Positions 1 to 12,010 of a stretch of DNA of 64,000 nucleotides are shown here, in pieces; position 1 is the first letter of the stretch, and the number at the start of each line of letters is the position of its first letter. The DNA is taken from positions 62,001-126,000 of the forward strand of contig BSBK01006394.1 of the NCBI GenBank assembly GCA_027943335.1, written 5' to 3'. A model generated the notes under the pieces. That model saw only the letters and a list, made by a program, of their open reading frames with translations, was not told the origin of the DNA and made no database searches. Source of the stretch: Chamaecyparis obtusa. Taxonomy: Eukaryota; Streptophyta; Pinopsida; Cupressales; Cupressaceae. The position numbers and the translations under genes are program-made.

Positions 1-53
1 AGGTATGGAAATAAATCTTTTGCCAATTTTTTCCCTGCCTATGTGAGCAAACA

Positions 54-760
54 GTGTTGGAATCAAAAATGAACGTATATCAGAGTATGTTGGTAGGAAG
101 ATTTTTGGTAGTTACTACCAATGACTTAAATGTAAAATGTGGAAGCCTGAACTTGGCACACGAAGTGTTTGTTAGAATGCCTCGAAGAGAAATTGCCTTA
201 TGGAAGGAAGTGAGACAATTTCAGAATGTGGGCTAATATGCAAAGTTTTGGTAAAGAACATCCATTGAGGCATAACGTGCTAGAAGATAGGCATTCAGAG
301 TATGAAATCATGGATGAACATCACTATGCCAGTATAGCAGTGTTGTAACAATGTTTGTGTGCCTAATAAAGTGAGATGAAAGGATGTGTTTTTTTTTTAA
401 TTTTGTAGTTTCAATTTCCTCTGATAGACATAGTGAGGATACATTGACAGGGCTCGACACTTTCAATGAGTGTAACTGGCTGAGTATGTGATTCGTTGGT
501 GCCATTTTGTTTTCTTCCTCTCATACAAAGGATTATTACTGTGCAATCATAGGAAAAGAGTGTGAATTGTTGATGTGTCATTTGGGGGAGATAAAATGCA
601 GAAATTGTGCATATATCTATACAATAGTTTTGCAAACTGGGTTTTGCAAGGAAACTCTCAAGGCCTTTGAAGTTTTGAGATGGTGAAAAAGTAATGGTAG
701 GAGAATTTTTGTCAGATATTATATGGTTTGGATTGCTCTATTCAATGTGCTTACAAAATG
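54..760 (+). pseudogene. PPR-protein pseudogene fragment
   Basis: The open stretch 54-236 contains KCGSLNLAHEVFVRMPRREI followed by ALWKEV. This is the usual plant PPR repeat pattern (a KCGSL-x-LA-x-x-VF-x-x-MP core, then a W). About 400 bases further on, near 640-690, the same strand reads GFCKETLKAFEVLRW and then a stop, which resembles the next PPR module. The parts between are broken by stops. Intact PPR proteins bind organellar RNA with 35-residue helical repeats and are several hundred residues long, so only one or two modules survive here. The first module is a confident family call; the second is suggestive only. No start, transit peptide or DYW tail is visible. Confidence 0.6.
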
Positions 761-1401
761 TGTAATCATGGAGAGTGTAAATAGTTTGCTTGATGGCATA
801 CTCTAAAGAAACACCATCACATGGATTGTCATAATTGTGGAGATGCACAATTCTAGGGTATTGGATTGTGTATGAACACCCATTAGAAAATGTACAGTAT
901 AGAAGACTTTTATCTAATGATGAGGTTCCTAGTATATTGCTAAACATAAATGTTTGAGGGTAACTCAAAGGGGATGTTGTCTCATGGACTATAGTGTTTG
1001 TAAGTTGCATAGAAACAGGAAACCTAAAGGGCAGTGATCTTCAAATCATGACAAGGTTATGGAAAGGGCATGAAAGGATATTGTTTCCCTGATTATTTTA
1101 TGAAAAACATTTACAAGTGTGAGACAATGTACATGTATACTATAATGTGATGCCAAAGGTTAATGAACAGAGTATGCTGGATATAGTGAAGGAGTAATTT
1201 ATGGAATGTTATCATGAGAATGTTTTTAATAAGAAATATTAAGCGGGAATTTCTACAGGCACTTTACCTTCTGTCTGCTATCAATGAAATACCAATGTAG
1301 TAATGTTGCTCACGGTTTTGCTTGACTGTCACAAAGACCGATTTCACACTTAAACATTTAACATCTTCAACAAAACTTGATACATAAGTCACCGTAAATA
1401 G

Positions 1402-1534
1402 AATCTTTCCTTCATTAACTCGACCGTGGATATAATGAATTAAATCACGTTCGATAAAAACAATGAATTTAACATCTTTCCTTCATTAACTTGACCGCAG
1501 ATACAATGAATTAAATCACGTTCAATAAAAACAA
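1402..1534. repeat. Two-copy tandem repeat, about 71 bp period
   Basis: Two near-identical copies sit at about 1402-1464 and 1473-1534. Each starts near TCTTTCCTTCATTAAC and ends near AATCACGTTC-ATAAAAACAA. They differ at only a few positions, mostly transitions. No coding function is visible. The stretch 760-1400 holds nothing I recognise. Confidence 0.75.
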
Positions 1535-1654
1535 AGATCTTCAAATGGAGTGTCTGAGTCAAAAAATTCATACACAGTTGTCCCCGCCTTCTCGCCCGCG
1601 CCGAAAAAGAAAGGGGAAAACTTAAAATGAAATGCATCTTTCTTTTTTTTTTAA

Positions 1655-1704
1655 CCTTTTATCCTCGTATTGGTCAAAATTTTGACCAACATGGGGATAA
1701 AAGG
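1655..1704. repeat. Nested palindrome
   Basis: The outer arms CCTTTTATCC (1655-1664) and GGATAAAAGG (1695-1704) are perfect inverted repeats. They enclose a perfect 20-bp palindrome, TTGGTCAAAATTTTGACCAA, at 1670-1689. The structure could form a cruciform, or could be the remains of a small inverted-repeat element. It lies about 80 bp from the broken RLP fragment. Confidence 0.7.
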
Positions 1705-1784
1705 AAAAAAAAAGAAAATTTTAAGACCATTTGCACTTTGGTCAATAAATTTGGTCGAAATTTGACCTCAAATCTACTAGTGAT

Positions 1785-1985
1785 TAGGCCAGAGGGCATA
1801 TAGTTGGACATTTGAAGATGCCTAGGAGTGTGCATGTAGGAAGAGATAGCTTTTCCCCATTCATCGCTTGTCACTTGCTCAATATTCACCCCATCCAACA
1901 ATAGCTCCTCCAAATTCCTCATGTTTCTTTTCCACATTTGCATGTCACCAATTGAGATGGAGGAAGAGGAAATGTAGTAATTAGT
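1785..1985 (-). pseudogene. RLP N-terminal LRR fragment
   Basis: On the minus strand this encodes SISIGDMQMWKRNMRNLEEL and then LLDGVNIEQVTSDEWGKAIS. It closely matches the RLP gene in this window at about 8760-8960 (GDMQMWKGNMRDLEELLLDG). DNA similarity stops abruptly at both ends: near 1785 it gives way to unrelated sequence, and near 1985 it joins copia integrase sequence. It is a duplicated, truncated piece of the receptor-like-protein family, with no start, signal peptide or membrane segment. Confidence 0.85.
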
Positions 1986-2044
1986 ATTTGAAGATGTCTG
2001 AATGAACCAACTCCAAGGGTGTACACTTCTTTTCATTATAGGTC

Positions 2045-3436
2045 TTCAAGAAGATGACCCACTTCTGCTTACCATAAAGGTAGTACTCACAAAAAATCTA
2101 AATCATTAGATTTCAGACCTAACAATTGTTCTCTTTTTAGCATAACATTGAGTCATTTCCGACTCATGTGTTCAAGCCTTTGATGCCAAAGCTCCAAGTT
2201 GCTATCCATAACTGACATCGCAGCTCCCACTTCACCATTACTTTCTAGAACATATAAAATACCAACTCTATCTCCCTTTGCAACTACCAACGATCCCTTG
2301 GTAACTTTCCAAGTATTAGGATTGAAGAAAGTATGGCAGCCTTGTGTGTGGAGTTGATAAACAAAGATCAGATTTCTCTTTAGTTTAGGAACATGATGAA
2401 CGTCCTTTAATGACCATGTACCACCACCTTTAATGACAATAAAACATCACCTCTTTTGGAATGATTTCAGATACTTTATTGTCACCCAAATACACTCTTC
2501 CAAATTGACCTTCTTGGTAATTTGTGAAAGCCTCTATGCAAGAAGAGGCATGGAAGGAGACACCAGAATTGAGCACCCATGAATTTGAAGTGGTATTGCT
2601 TGTTGATAGGATTAAAATACCATCATCTTTTTCATAAGCGATAGTAGATTTTCTTTCCCAAACTCTTTCTTGTGCCTTTTTATAAGAGTGATAATTCTTC
2701 TTTAAGTGACCCGATTTTCCACAAAACCAACAATCTCCATTTCTACCCTTATAATTTGATCCTTTTGCAGATTTGGATCTCTTTTTGTTGTTGAAATTTC
2801 TACCTCTTTCATGGATCCTTCCTCTATTTTTAGTACTCACAACTGTTAAGGCTTCACCAGATGAAGGCTTATCATTCTTTCTTCTCATGTCTTCCCTGAG
2901 AAGAGTTGTTACAACTTCATCAAAGACTAACTTTTTCTTGTTGTATACCGAACTACTTATGACTGTCATAACCCATCCTAACTGCTTGGTAAGGAACATA
3001 GCAAGAGAATAGCTTTGTTCTCATCATCTTGTGCTATGCCTACCAAATTTGCTTGGCTTATCAGAGTATTAAACTCATTGAGGTGGTTTGCCATGATCCC
3101 ACCTTCCTTCATCTTGAGCTTATACAACCTCTTCATGATGAATACCTTATTTGTAGTCGATGCCATTGCATATGTGGTTGTAAGCTTATACCATACTACC
3201 TTTGTTGTTGTTTCAGTTGTGACATTAAAAAGAACATTGTCGGATAGCGAAAAAAAGCTTGTTTCCCTCGTCTTCTTGTCCAAGGTATCCCAGTCTTTAT
3301 CTCTCATCGAAGCTGGCTTCTTTTCTTTCCCCTCTAAAGAAAGCAAAAAATCCTGCTTAATCAATAGGGACTCCATTTGTACTTTCCATAAACCAAAATT
3401 CTTTCCTAAAAATTTCTGCACCTTCAACCCCTCCAT
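2045..3436 (-). pseudogene. copia Gag-protease-GAG_pre-integrase remnant
   Basis: Gag begins at 3436 with MEGLKVQKFLGKNFGLWKVQ, a typical copia Gag start, and continues through the central domain. There is a frame break near 2990. The zinc knuckle CWFCGKSGHLKKNYH lies near 2720 and has Y-H where the last C is expected. The protease core reads WVLNSGVSFHAS, so the catalytic Asp of D-S/T-G is Asn. Downstream the strand reads LWHQRLEHMSRK and later GKQKWVIFLKT, which are the two conserved parts of the Gag-pre-integrase segment, interrupted by stops. These proteins package and mature retrotransposon particles. The damaged active site and stops show this copy is dead. Confidence 0.85.
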
Positions 3437-3480
3437 AATTCTGGGAATTCTTTAATGATTTCCAAATAGCTTCACCTGAA

Positions 3481-3491
3481 CTTTGATACCA
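3481..3491 (-). other. Primer binding site (Met-tRNA type)
   Basis: The minus strand reads TGGTATCAAAG two bases inside the LTR end. Plant copia elements typically carry TGGTATCAGAGC here, complementary to initiator Met tRNA. There is one mismatch in the core. Confidence 0.75.
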
Positions 3492-3493
3492 AT

Positions 3494-3700
3494 TGTAAAT
3501 ACTGAAGAGAAAAAAGAAATGTACAAAATAGAAAATAAATAAAATAATAGAATACATAGAATTTATAGTGGTTCAGCTTTATCCTATGTCTACTCTTGAA
3601 GCAGGGGAATTCTTTTATTAATCAGAGATAAAAGATACATTCGAATACACAATAATTTGATCATAAATACATCTCCAATTAGACTGTTGGATATCCAACA
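3494..3700 (-). repeat. 5' LTR of the copia remnant (207 bp)
   Basis: On the minus strand the segment begins TGTTGGATATCCAACA and ends with TTACA just before the primer site, so it has TG...CA boundaries. The first 16 bases form a near-palindrome. The length is short but within the range for copia. No second copy was found on the left side. Confidence 0.7.
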
Positions 3701-4370
3701 AAGAAGTTGAATAGGAAGAGATAATTGGACTTGCTTCTGATCATTATTTTCTCTACATATGTTGAACCTTTTATCAATCCAAATTCAAAGACTTCTATAC
3801 TCTCTGATCCATTCGCCATGCCCCTCATTTCTGAAATGATGTCCGGAATGACTCCTGTAAATCTGTTCATTGAAAGGTCTAATATTTGAAGATATGGTAT
3901 CTTTCTCACAATAGCAGGTGCACTTCCTTTGAATTTGTTTGATCTTAAGATTAGGAATCTCTTGAATCCAATTTGATGAAATGTTCCTTGTCAGACTGTT
4001 GTCCCCCTTATCTAATATCTGCAACTGCTTATAATTTGCAAACCTTGGCAGAGGTCCATTTAGACAATTTCCCCTACTTTTTAGTGTTTGAAGCTAGGCC
4101 ATGTTTCTCAACTCCTCTGGCAACTCACCTTCTAAACTATTGTTATTCGGTATCTCAAGAGAGCCGCAATTAATGAAACCTGGAGGAATCTTCTCCGTAA
4201 GACTATTGTATGAAAATATATAGTTGCCATTTTAGCTGGAATGGATCCATGTAACTGATTTTGTGAGAGATCCAACACAAGCACTGAAGGAGGAGGAAGC
4301 GAAAGCGGACCCTGTAAGTCGTTGTTCTGCAAGTCTAGAATCTTCAATGTTTTGGGCTGAATTAGCTTAG
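3701..4370 (-). pseudogene. RLP C-terminal LRR pseudogene
   Basis: Three overlapping frames on the minus strand give LRR text: MKILDLQNNDLQGPLSLPPP, then LVLDLSQNQLHGSIPA, then IPYLQILDLSMNRFTGVIPD, and finally ISEMRGMANGSESIEV. This order matches the late LRRs of receptor-like proteins, which are extracellular recognition receptors lacking a kinase. At least two frameshifts and internal stops break it. The fragment comes from a different copy than the N-terminal piece at 1785-1985, because the C-terminal part lies upstream of the N-terminal part relative to their strand. The copia LTR abuts it at 3700. Confidence 0.85.
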
Positions 4371-4608
4371 AACTAAAGTCTTTTCTTATCTCTAGACTCT
4401 AAAACTTGATAGAACTATATGTGTTCAATTTCAAACCATGTTTAAATTTAAAAATCATAGCTATAAAATGCATATTATCAAGTTATAATGCAATAGAAAG
4501 GAAATTCTTATCATTCTTTCTAAAATTTTAAATTCCTAGTATAAAATAATTAAAATTTTAACACTATATTTTATGATACTATTTAATACTATAGCAAATT
4601 TTCTTAAA

Positions 4609-4748
4609 CTTACAAAATTAAGCTCTTATGACAAATTCTTTTCTTTAAATCACCATAAGGAAAATATGTCTTCACAAACTTATAAAATTGAACTCTTATG
4701 ACAAATTCTTTTCCTTAAATCACCATAAAGAAAATCCGTCTTCACATA
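4609..4748. repeat. Two-copy tandem repeat, 70 bp period
   Basis: Two copies of a 70-bp unit start at 4609 and 4679. Both contain CTCTTATGACAAATTCTTTT and AAATCACCATAA. They differ at few positions. The surrounding 4370-6510 is AT-rich and holds no gene that I can support. Confidence 0.75.
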
Positions 4749-6513
4749 TATATTTGTTAAAATTTTAGATTAAAAGGTTTTTCAATAAATAACAAGAATG
4801 AAATGGATATTAGCTTTTAAGTGGAGAGGAACTGTCACCATAGCTTGCCTCGGCCTAGGAATATCATTTTGTGACCAATCTCAACTTATAGTTATCTATA
4901 TTTTTATATAAATTTATATTTATTTTAAACTAACATTCATTTACATCTTAATTTTCTATTGAGATAGTAGTAGGTTTAGATCTAGATATTATAGTCTATG
5001 GACCTTTATTCATGAGTATGTCTTCCATCTTGAGTTTACAATGCTCAAAGTTTGTGCCAAAAAAGTTATACATTTTTTTTTGGATGTCTTTCTTATCATT
5101 TCTTGTGATAGGATCAAACCCTTTTGCACAAGTTTCCATGAAAATATAGATTAATACAAAACAACCTCTACCAAATACTTGGATTCCAAGATGATCTCAA
5201 TTTGATACTAAATAAAAGAAGCCTGGTACACAAAAATGCTTCTTGGACTAATCTTATAAGGAGATTATTGTGTTGATTTTAAATCTTCACAATTATAGAA
5301 AGGAGAAACACATATAAAACATTAACAAAATCATACCACAACTAAGATGTACGTGAGGAAAATGTTTTAAGTTGAAAACCTCCGCTTCAAAGTAATCGAA
5401 TGTATTATTCAATAATCTAATAATAGATATAGTACATTTGAACCAAAGGTTTGGTGTAACTTTAGGAGCAATATAGTACCTATAAAATCGCTATTAAGAC
5501 TTCCATCTTGAGCATACTATCAATAAGAGAATCAATAAATGAAATCATCAAATATTAGTTATAAATTCATGAGCTAAAACAACCAAGAAAAGTGGGGTTA
5601 AATACCTAAGAAAGCCAACACTTAGATCCTATGATGAATGTATAGATAAAAAACAATCTATTCCTTCAGCTATCATATGTGTCACAATCCACACACCAAC
5701 TTGAGCACTCTATTTTGGCTCCATTATCTCTATCCAAAGATTCCATATGATGTTTTGTAACACACATTATTAGTTGGTCAATAAGCACAACTTCTTCTTA
5801 TAGCTTAGTTTGTGTCTCATATATTTTAACATTTTAATGTATGAGACCCAACTATCTAAAGTCGTAAATTTTGATCTAGGAGGCCACTGGGGCCTTTTAT
5901 AATTTTTAATCGTAGAGCTTGGAAAGATTAAACAACGTGCATCCCTAGGAGTGTTGTTTAAAACTCAATTTTTTTATTTTTTCCAAAAAAAAAAGTCTAT
6001 AGCCTAGAAATTGAGTACTTTAATTTCATAGTCCAAAAATTACATTCTTCATACAATTAATATTAGGAGGAAGGTTGATGATAAAGAAAAACAAGTTTTA
6101 AACACCAAAATTAATGAAGTTTACATCCATAGGTGTCTAGATTGGTTCCTTCATTGTAAATGTGAACCTGAACAATAAATATATCTTTTTCATACGAATA
6201 CACTTGTCTAATTATTTTTTAACACTAATATATTAACAAATCAATAGAAATATTTGTCAAAGATAATGTACATCAAATTCTAAACTAGATTTTTTAATTT
6301 ATTTTAAAACATTATTTTTATATTCCAATTTTATCTTAAAATTATTTATTTAACATTATATTTTCCCTTGCTAAATTAAAAATAAAAGTTTACAAAAACA
6401 TAAATTTATAACCAATTTACTCTATGCAACAAGAAATACTATGAGATTATTTTGATAGCCTTCATAAAAAGAAAGTGTTTAGCAAAATAAGAGAGAGGAT
6501 GCTTATAAGTAAG

Positions 6514-6760
6514 TTAATAAACATCTATCACACCTCCAGGAAAGACTTCATAAGTTTCTAGATTGCCAAACAGAAAACAGATGGTGCAGTCCATCGGATG
6601 TATGCAATCTCTATTTGCTGTTGTGGTGAGACACAACGCTCCAATAACAAAATTAAACCCAAATGCAAAGCTGAGTCGCATTCCGCACCAAATATCATCT
6701 TCTTCATCACTTTTATCAACACTGCGTTGGAGGAGGGCCTGCCAGGCAGGGCTTATTAAG
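6514..6760 (-). pseudogene. Duplicate RLP transmembrane-tail exon
   Basis: The minus strand encodes DKSDEEDDIWCGMRLSFAFG followed by FNFVIGALCLTTTANRDCIH and PMDCTICFLFGNLE. It aligns residue by residue with the end of the RLP gene just upstream (EVEEELWWGLTVGLSFAFAFNVVIG, then a basic cytosolic tail). An acidic segment, one hydrophobic span of about 20 residues and a short tail are all recognisable. It lies 130-370 bp beyond the RLP stop on the same strand. It could be an unused alternative last exon or the remains of a tandem copy. The preceding residues are not LRR-like. Confidence 0.7.
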
Positions 6761-6886
6761 CTCAAAAAAATATAGGTAACGAACTTTAAAATAAAATAGG
6801 AAATGTTATTTTGGTGAAAGGAAAACATTTAGCAAGTTGAGGGGAGGAGAGAGCTTAAAATATAGCTAACAAATTAGTGACACACC

Positions 6887-9485
6887 TTAGTTTCTGAATC
6901 TTTCAAAGAGATAAACGATGGTGCGATCCATCAACAGTAAGCACTTTCTGCCCACTGTTTTGGAGTGACACAAAATTCCAATGACAACATTAAACGCAAA
7001 TGCAAAGCTCAATCCCACTGTCAGTCCCCACCATAGCTCCTCTTCCACTTCATTTGTATCAGCATAAATTTCCCCTCTTTCCCTGATTTTAGGCTTGCTC
7101 TCGTTCAGTTGTAAGCCGTTTAGTCCTGAATTATGTGAGAAGGACGATGCTTCAAATGTTAAGAACTGACCCCCTTGCGGTATCGGTCCTCTATGATTAT
7201 TGTATGACAGATTAAAGTAACTCAGGTATGTGAGAAGTTGCAATTCAGCAGGAATGACTCCAGACAAGTTGTTTTTCTCCAAATTCAATACCACAAGATA
7301 ACTGCAGTTTGCAAAAGTTTCTGGAATCTTACCTGTAAGTCCATTATCGGACAAATCCAGAATCTGCATAGACAAGCCTTCACATATTGTAGATGGAATG
7401 CTACCACTGAGATAGTTGTGAGACAGAGATAAGTAATTAAAATTGTAATCGCCAATTTCAGCTGGAATGGATCCATGAAACTGATTTTCTAAGAGATCCA
7501 ACACAACCACTGAGTTAGGAGGAGGAAGCCGAAGCGGACCTTGAAAGTTGTTGTGATGCAAGTCCAGAACCTTCAATTTTTTGGGCCCCAATAGCTTAGA
7601 AGGTAAAGCGCCTGTAAAATTGTTACAAGACAGGTTGAGCTGTTGCAGAGCAGGGGAATCCCATATCCACGCAGGAATATTGCCCCGTAATCCGTTGGCG
7701 GACAAATCCAAATCGAAAACTTCAGTTTGAGCTAATAAGAAGGCCAGGAACTCACCCTCCATGTTGCATGATCTTAGTTTCAGTGTTCTAAACGAGCTTT
7801 GGGGAATCCAAGTCGGACTGAGCTTCACAGCTCAATTATTGTTCGAAATGTCTAGATATACCAGACTGGAGAGAGTACGAAGGTGAGACTCCGAAAGGGT
7901 CCCGTATAACCGAGTAGAGAATAGGGAAAGAACCTTCAACTTAGAGAGATTTGAAATGGTGTCAGGTATGACATCCGTTAACAAGTTGTTGCTTAGATCA
8001 AGAGTACCGAGGTCAAGTAGTTGACCAACGGAAGCCGGGATTTTTCCAGTCAAGTGGTTATTACTGAGATCAAGCAGAACAAGGGACGTCAAGTTGGCTA
8101 ATGGAGTAATTGTGCCGTTCAGTTCATTGTAGCTCAGGTCAAGCGATGTGAGGGAGGTAAGATTCATGTCAGGGGATGGAATGGCACCGGTCAATAGGTT
8201 CTGACTCAAGTCAACATAGCGTATGCTCCCAAATGCTTTGTTCATGGAGGGTATGTAGCCATCCAACTGATTGTATGAAAGATCGATATAGGCTAAAGAA
8301 GGCTTAACACCAAACGAAGGTAAACTTCCTTCTAATTTGTTCATCGAGATATCCAACATTACAAGTTCTGTAAGATTTGCAATGGTGGGAGGAAGCTTAC
8401 CTTGGACAGAGCAGTCCGAGAGGTCCAAGAGAATTAACGAGGAGATGTTGGCAATTGAATCCGGAATAGCTCCTCCTACACTTGTTGTTGTAAGAGCAAG
8501 GCTCGGAAGCCTGGTAGAGTGTCTCGGCAGAATGCTTGAAAGTTCCCCTCCCAAATCGAAATTGGCAGACAAGTCAACTTCTTGCAGGTTTGGAAGGCTC
8601 AAAAGATCAGAAGGAATGGAACCGTTGAGCTCGCAGCTGCTAAGCTTGAGAGAAACCAGATTGGAAAGGTTGTGTAAGCCAGAAGGTATGGAAGAGAAGA
8701 AGGAATTGCCACCAAGTTGGAGATGGGTTAGGCGGGTGAGATTTGCAAGGGAAGGGGGAAATTGGGGCAGAGAGCATACAGTTGGACATTTGAAGACGCC
8801 TGAGAGTGTGCATGGCGGAGATAGCTTTGCCCCATTCATCGCTAGCCACTTGCGACATGTCCACCCCGTCCAGCAGAAGCTCCTCCAAATCCCTCATGTT
8901 TCCTTTCCACATCTGCATGTCACCAATTGTGATGGAGGAAGAGGAAAGGTAGTAATTAGTGGAAAGATCCAAGTAGCGCAAGGTGGACATGTTGCCCAAC
9001 TCCCTGGGCATCTTTCCCACAAATCCAGCGTTTGACAAGTTCAAATACTGCAAATATTTCAGTTTGGGGAGTTGCTGAGGGACTGCAACACCAATGAAGG
9101 AGTTGTAGCTCAAATCCAAGACTTGTAACATCTTTATATCAAACAGTGGAGAAAGCACGTCCTTTCTGTTACTATCAACAACAGAGAGTGAATCGAAATA
9201 GATATGGGAACCAACAGTACTGGTTGAATTCTGCAAAGCCATTGCCGGATTGTTGCCGAAAGGATTGTGAAGATCCAACTGAATGACATGCTTTGTTATA
9301 CTATCACAATGGATTCCTTTCCAGTGGCAACAGTCGGTGAAATTATTCCATATTTTCAGTCGACCGGACGGGTCGTGAAGACCTCTCTTGAAATTCAAAA
9401 GGGAAAATTTCTCATTTTCTTTACAGCAAGATACCCAACAAATCGGCAGCAACAGCACAAATCCCAGCAAACTCACTACAAACAT
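6887..9485 (-). pseudogene. Receptor-like protein (LRR-RLP), one frameshift and one stop
   Basis: This is a plant cell-surface LRR receptor-like protein of about 860 codons, without a kinase. It begins at 9485 with MFVVSLLGFVLLLPICWVSC, a signal peptide. Next come an LRR N-terminal cap (CCKENEKFSLLNFKRGLHDP, then DCCHWKGIHC) and about 20 LRRs of the L-x-x-L-x-L-S-x-N-x-L-x-G-x-I-P type. The end carries GPIPQGGQFLTF, an acidic stretch, one transmembrane span (SFAFAFNVVIGILC) and a short basic tail. RLPs sense pathogen or developmental ligands and signal through partner kinases. A one-base shift near 8775 separates the first 240 codons from the rest, and a TGA at 7829-7831 follows NISNNN. Otherwise the frame is open, so the damage is recent, or one of the two breaks is a sequencing error. 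The bases are markedly less AT-rich than the flanks. Confidence 0.9.
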
Positions 9486-10075
9486 TTCTTAGAAGAAACA
9501 TCACGAAAGCCCATTTTGGGCAGAACAGTACTATCAGCCAACAAACAATTTGTCCACCTACACAGCCCGCACAGAGTCCTGCGAGGCAATTGCTAGCTCA
9601 CAAATACTATCGAAAGGTTTAAACGATAACAAAAAGAGGACATAACAAGGCTTACGCAGTGAAAGAAACTTCGCGGCCAACGACCACGACTTCCATTGAA
9701 GGTAATAAAACACAAATACAGTGATTTAATCGCACATAAGTAACTTTTAGATGTTGTGACCACAAAAAACTATTTAGAAAAAGCTTAAGATGGTAAGGCC
9801 CATAAAAATTGTATTGGATTTACACAAAGGTCGTTACTGCGTAGAGTTCACGACGAATCTTGGTAGGCGGAAACTCAGTGTTTATTCATTGTATTACATG
9901 AGAAGGCGAGGAAGAAAACAGGAAATGGCTATCAAGGAAACTTCATCCATAAGTCTATTCATTATTATTAGGTAAGGAAAGAGTTGTAGGGCGTATGAAT
10001 TGTCATCTAAGAGCCGGGTCTTGCGGGTCAGGGAATTTCTAGTCAGTTTTGTTTCCATATAAAAGTCTACATTGA
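9486..10075 (-). promoter_or_regulatory. Upstream region of the RLP gene
   Basis: This is the 5' flank of the RLP gene. Segments of it recur in diverged form at 23.8-24.3 kb, including CGACTTCCATTGA near 9688 and GCCGGGTCTT near 10013 followed by a TAGTCA-TTTTGTTT stretch. Sharing across a duplicated locus shows that it moved with the gene; it does not prove regulatory function. I cannot assign a TATA box with confidence. Confidence 0.4.
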
Positions 10076-11987
10076 TGGGACTCTTATAATAAATTGAGAT
10101 CCCTATGAAACAACTTTATTATAATTGTATGGAAAAACTCTTTGAATCAAAGTTACAAATTATGTACAAATTTTATAGATTAGAATAATATAATTAAAAA
10201 TATATTATATTAAATCAATGATATTAGATTTTTACAATTTATATTAAATTAGTTAAATATTTTAAATATTGACGAAAAATGCTTTTCACAATCTAATATA
10301 GAAACATTTGCATTAATACATATTGCATACTAATAAATATATTTTAAATTAGTTATCATTATTAATAAATGTTATGTAGTAATTAGTTTATATTATTATG
10401 CAATGTTTGAAAATTATTTTTATCTATAATTAGTAGTTTGGTAAGAATTTTAAGTTTGAAATTTAAAATTTGTATGTTCGGATACAAAAATATTATGATC
10501 ATTTTTTTATATATATTAATGTTGATTTTTTTTATAGGCAATAAGTTGTTAGCCAAGAATTTTTATTAAATTAAACACTTATTTACATTCCCAACTCACT
10601 AGGGGCGCCGATAGGAAAGAGCTGGGAGAAGGAAACCTTCAGCCTTGCCCCCCCAAAATAAACTTAATCATCTTTTTAGCATAGTTTTTAGAATACAATG
10701 GTTGGGGACTTTTCTACCCCTTTTCAAATATACAAAAAACTTAATGTATTTTTGAGCTCCTTACTTTGTTCCTATTAGGTGTTCCTTATGTGAATTTTTT
10801 TCTTGGGCCTTGCCGATAGCTCTATTCCTCCTATAACCTAAAACCTTCACAGCTTTTTTGGCTAAGACCATTTGTTAGTTTTTTCTTTCTTGATAAAGGA
10901 AACTAAAATAAATTTCATCTGTTATAAAGGTGAAAATATGTTGTCTAAATGAATATATTATTTTTGTCCTATATATCAAAGAAATGTTTATTTATCAACA
11001 ATTTCATAAAAGTGGTTAATATCAACCATCGTGCAATTTAAATATGTCCATTATAAATCTCTAGGCTATTGTAGCCTTATAATCTTTTAACTTGGAATCA
11101 AATTAATTATCCTTACCCTATGTATATTTGACTACAATTTGAAAGATTATAAAGGCTACAATAACAAAACGGATTGAAGATAACATCCATATAAAGTTAG
11201 ATGTATAATTATACTTTAAACTTCATTTGAGAACAAAGAGACACAATTTTATTAAAACAAATTGCTTCTCATCATCTGCAACGTTTACTGCATTGGCAAG
11301 AAAAATTAAATCATATATCTATACTCGTACATTAATGTGCTAAAGCCAATTAAAATTAATTGCTCTCATTATCTATTAGTTTCAGTTCCTCCCATCAATT
11401 TTAACATGCAGACATATGTGTGGTCTGATTGTTAAATTAACCCACCTTCTTTAGTTATCCATAGAACTTAAAAGAAAGTATGATAATTCCATAAAATAGT
11501 TTCAATTAAGCATTTTTAATTAAATTTCATGTCTTGGGAATAAGATAGAAGGACATCATATATTTTTCTACAATTCTTTAGTAAATTCTGAGACTTTGAT
11601 TAATTAATCCTTTTACTCTCAAGCATGTGAAGACCTAATTTTCTTTAGGTTATATCCCAATTATTTTGAGCAACCTACTATTTCCCTTTCTTTCTTATTT
11701 TATACCCATCTTTAATTTATTCTTGAAACAAACTATAATCTCATAGCAATACATTCTGCATGAACCGATGCATCTCAAAATATTAATTTTAAAAAAAGAA
11801 GACACATCTGATCCAAAAGGCTTTTATATTGGTCCTTATTCTTAAAAAGAAGAATTGCATATAATTTCTTCATGTTGATAGATGAGCCTCAAAATTTAAT
11901 CATACTTGTAGGAAATAAATAATGTGTATACATCTTGTCTACATATACACACATATATATCGATTGTTTGTATATATGTTATTGTAT

Positions 11988-12010
11988 ATGTGTGTGTGTG
12001 TGTGTGTGTG
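11988..12010. repeat. (TG)n microsatellite
   Basis: About 11 TG units follow an imperfect TA/CA-rich stretch from 11930. The interval 10075-12380 is AT-rich, and I see no gene in it. Confidence 0.9.

Larger units (their letters stand above)
1986..3700 (-). mobile_element. 5'-truncated-view Ty1/copia element (LTR to integrase start)
   Basis: Reading on the minus strand from 3700, I see a short LTR, a Met-tRNA-type primer site, Gag with a zinc knuckle, a protease core, a Gag-pre-integrase segment, and the first residues of integrase (CTPLELVHSDI). The sequence then changes abruptly to RLP-derived DNA near 1985. The order is that of Ty1/copia. Reverse transcriptase, RNase H, most of integrase and the second LTR are missing, so the element cannot be autonomous. 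Its LTR end at 3700 abuts another RLP fragment, so the element sits among RLP pseudogene pieces. I could not find a target duplication because the other end is gone. Confidence 0.85.

Noticed and set aside
3015..3455. Plus-strand 146-codon ORF
   Set aside because: It is a shadow of the copia Gag frame on the opposite strand.
8337..9035. Plus-strand 232-codon ORF
   Set aside because: It is antisense to the RLP coding region and has no protein-like motif. It reflects the low stop density opposite the LRR codons.
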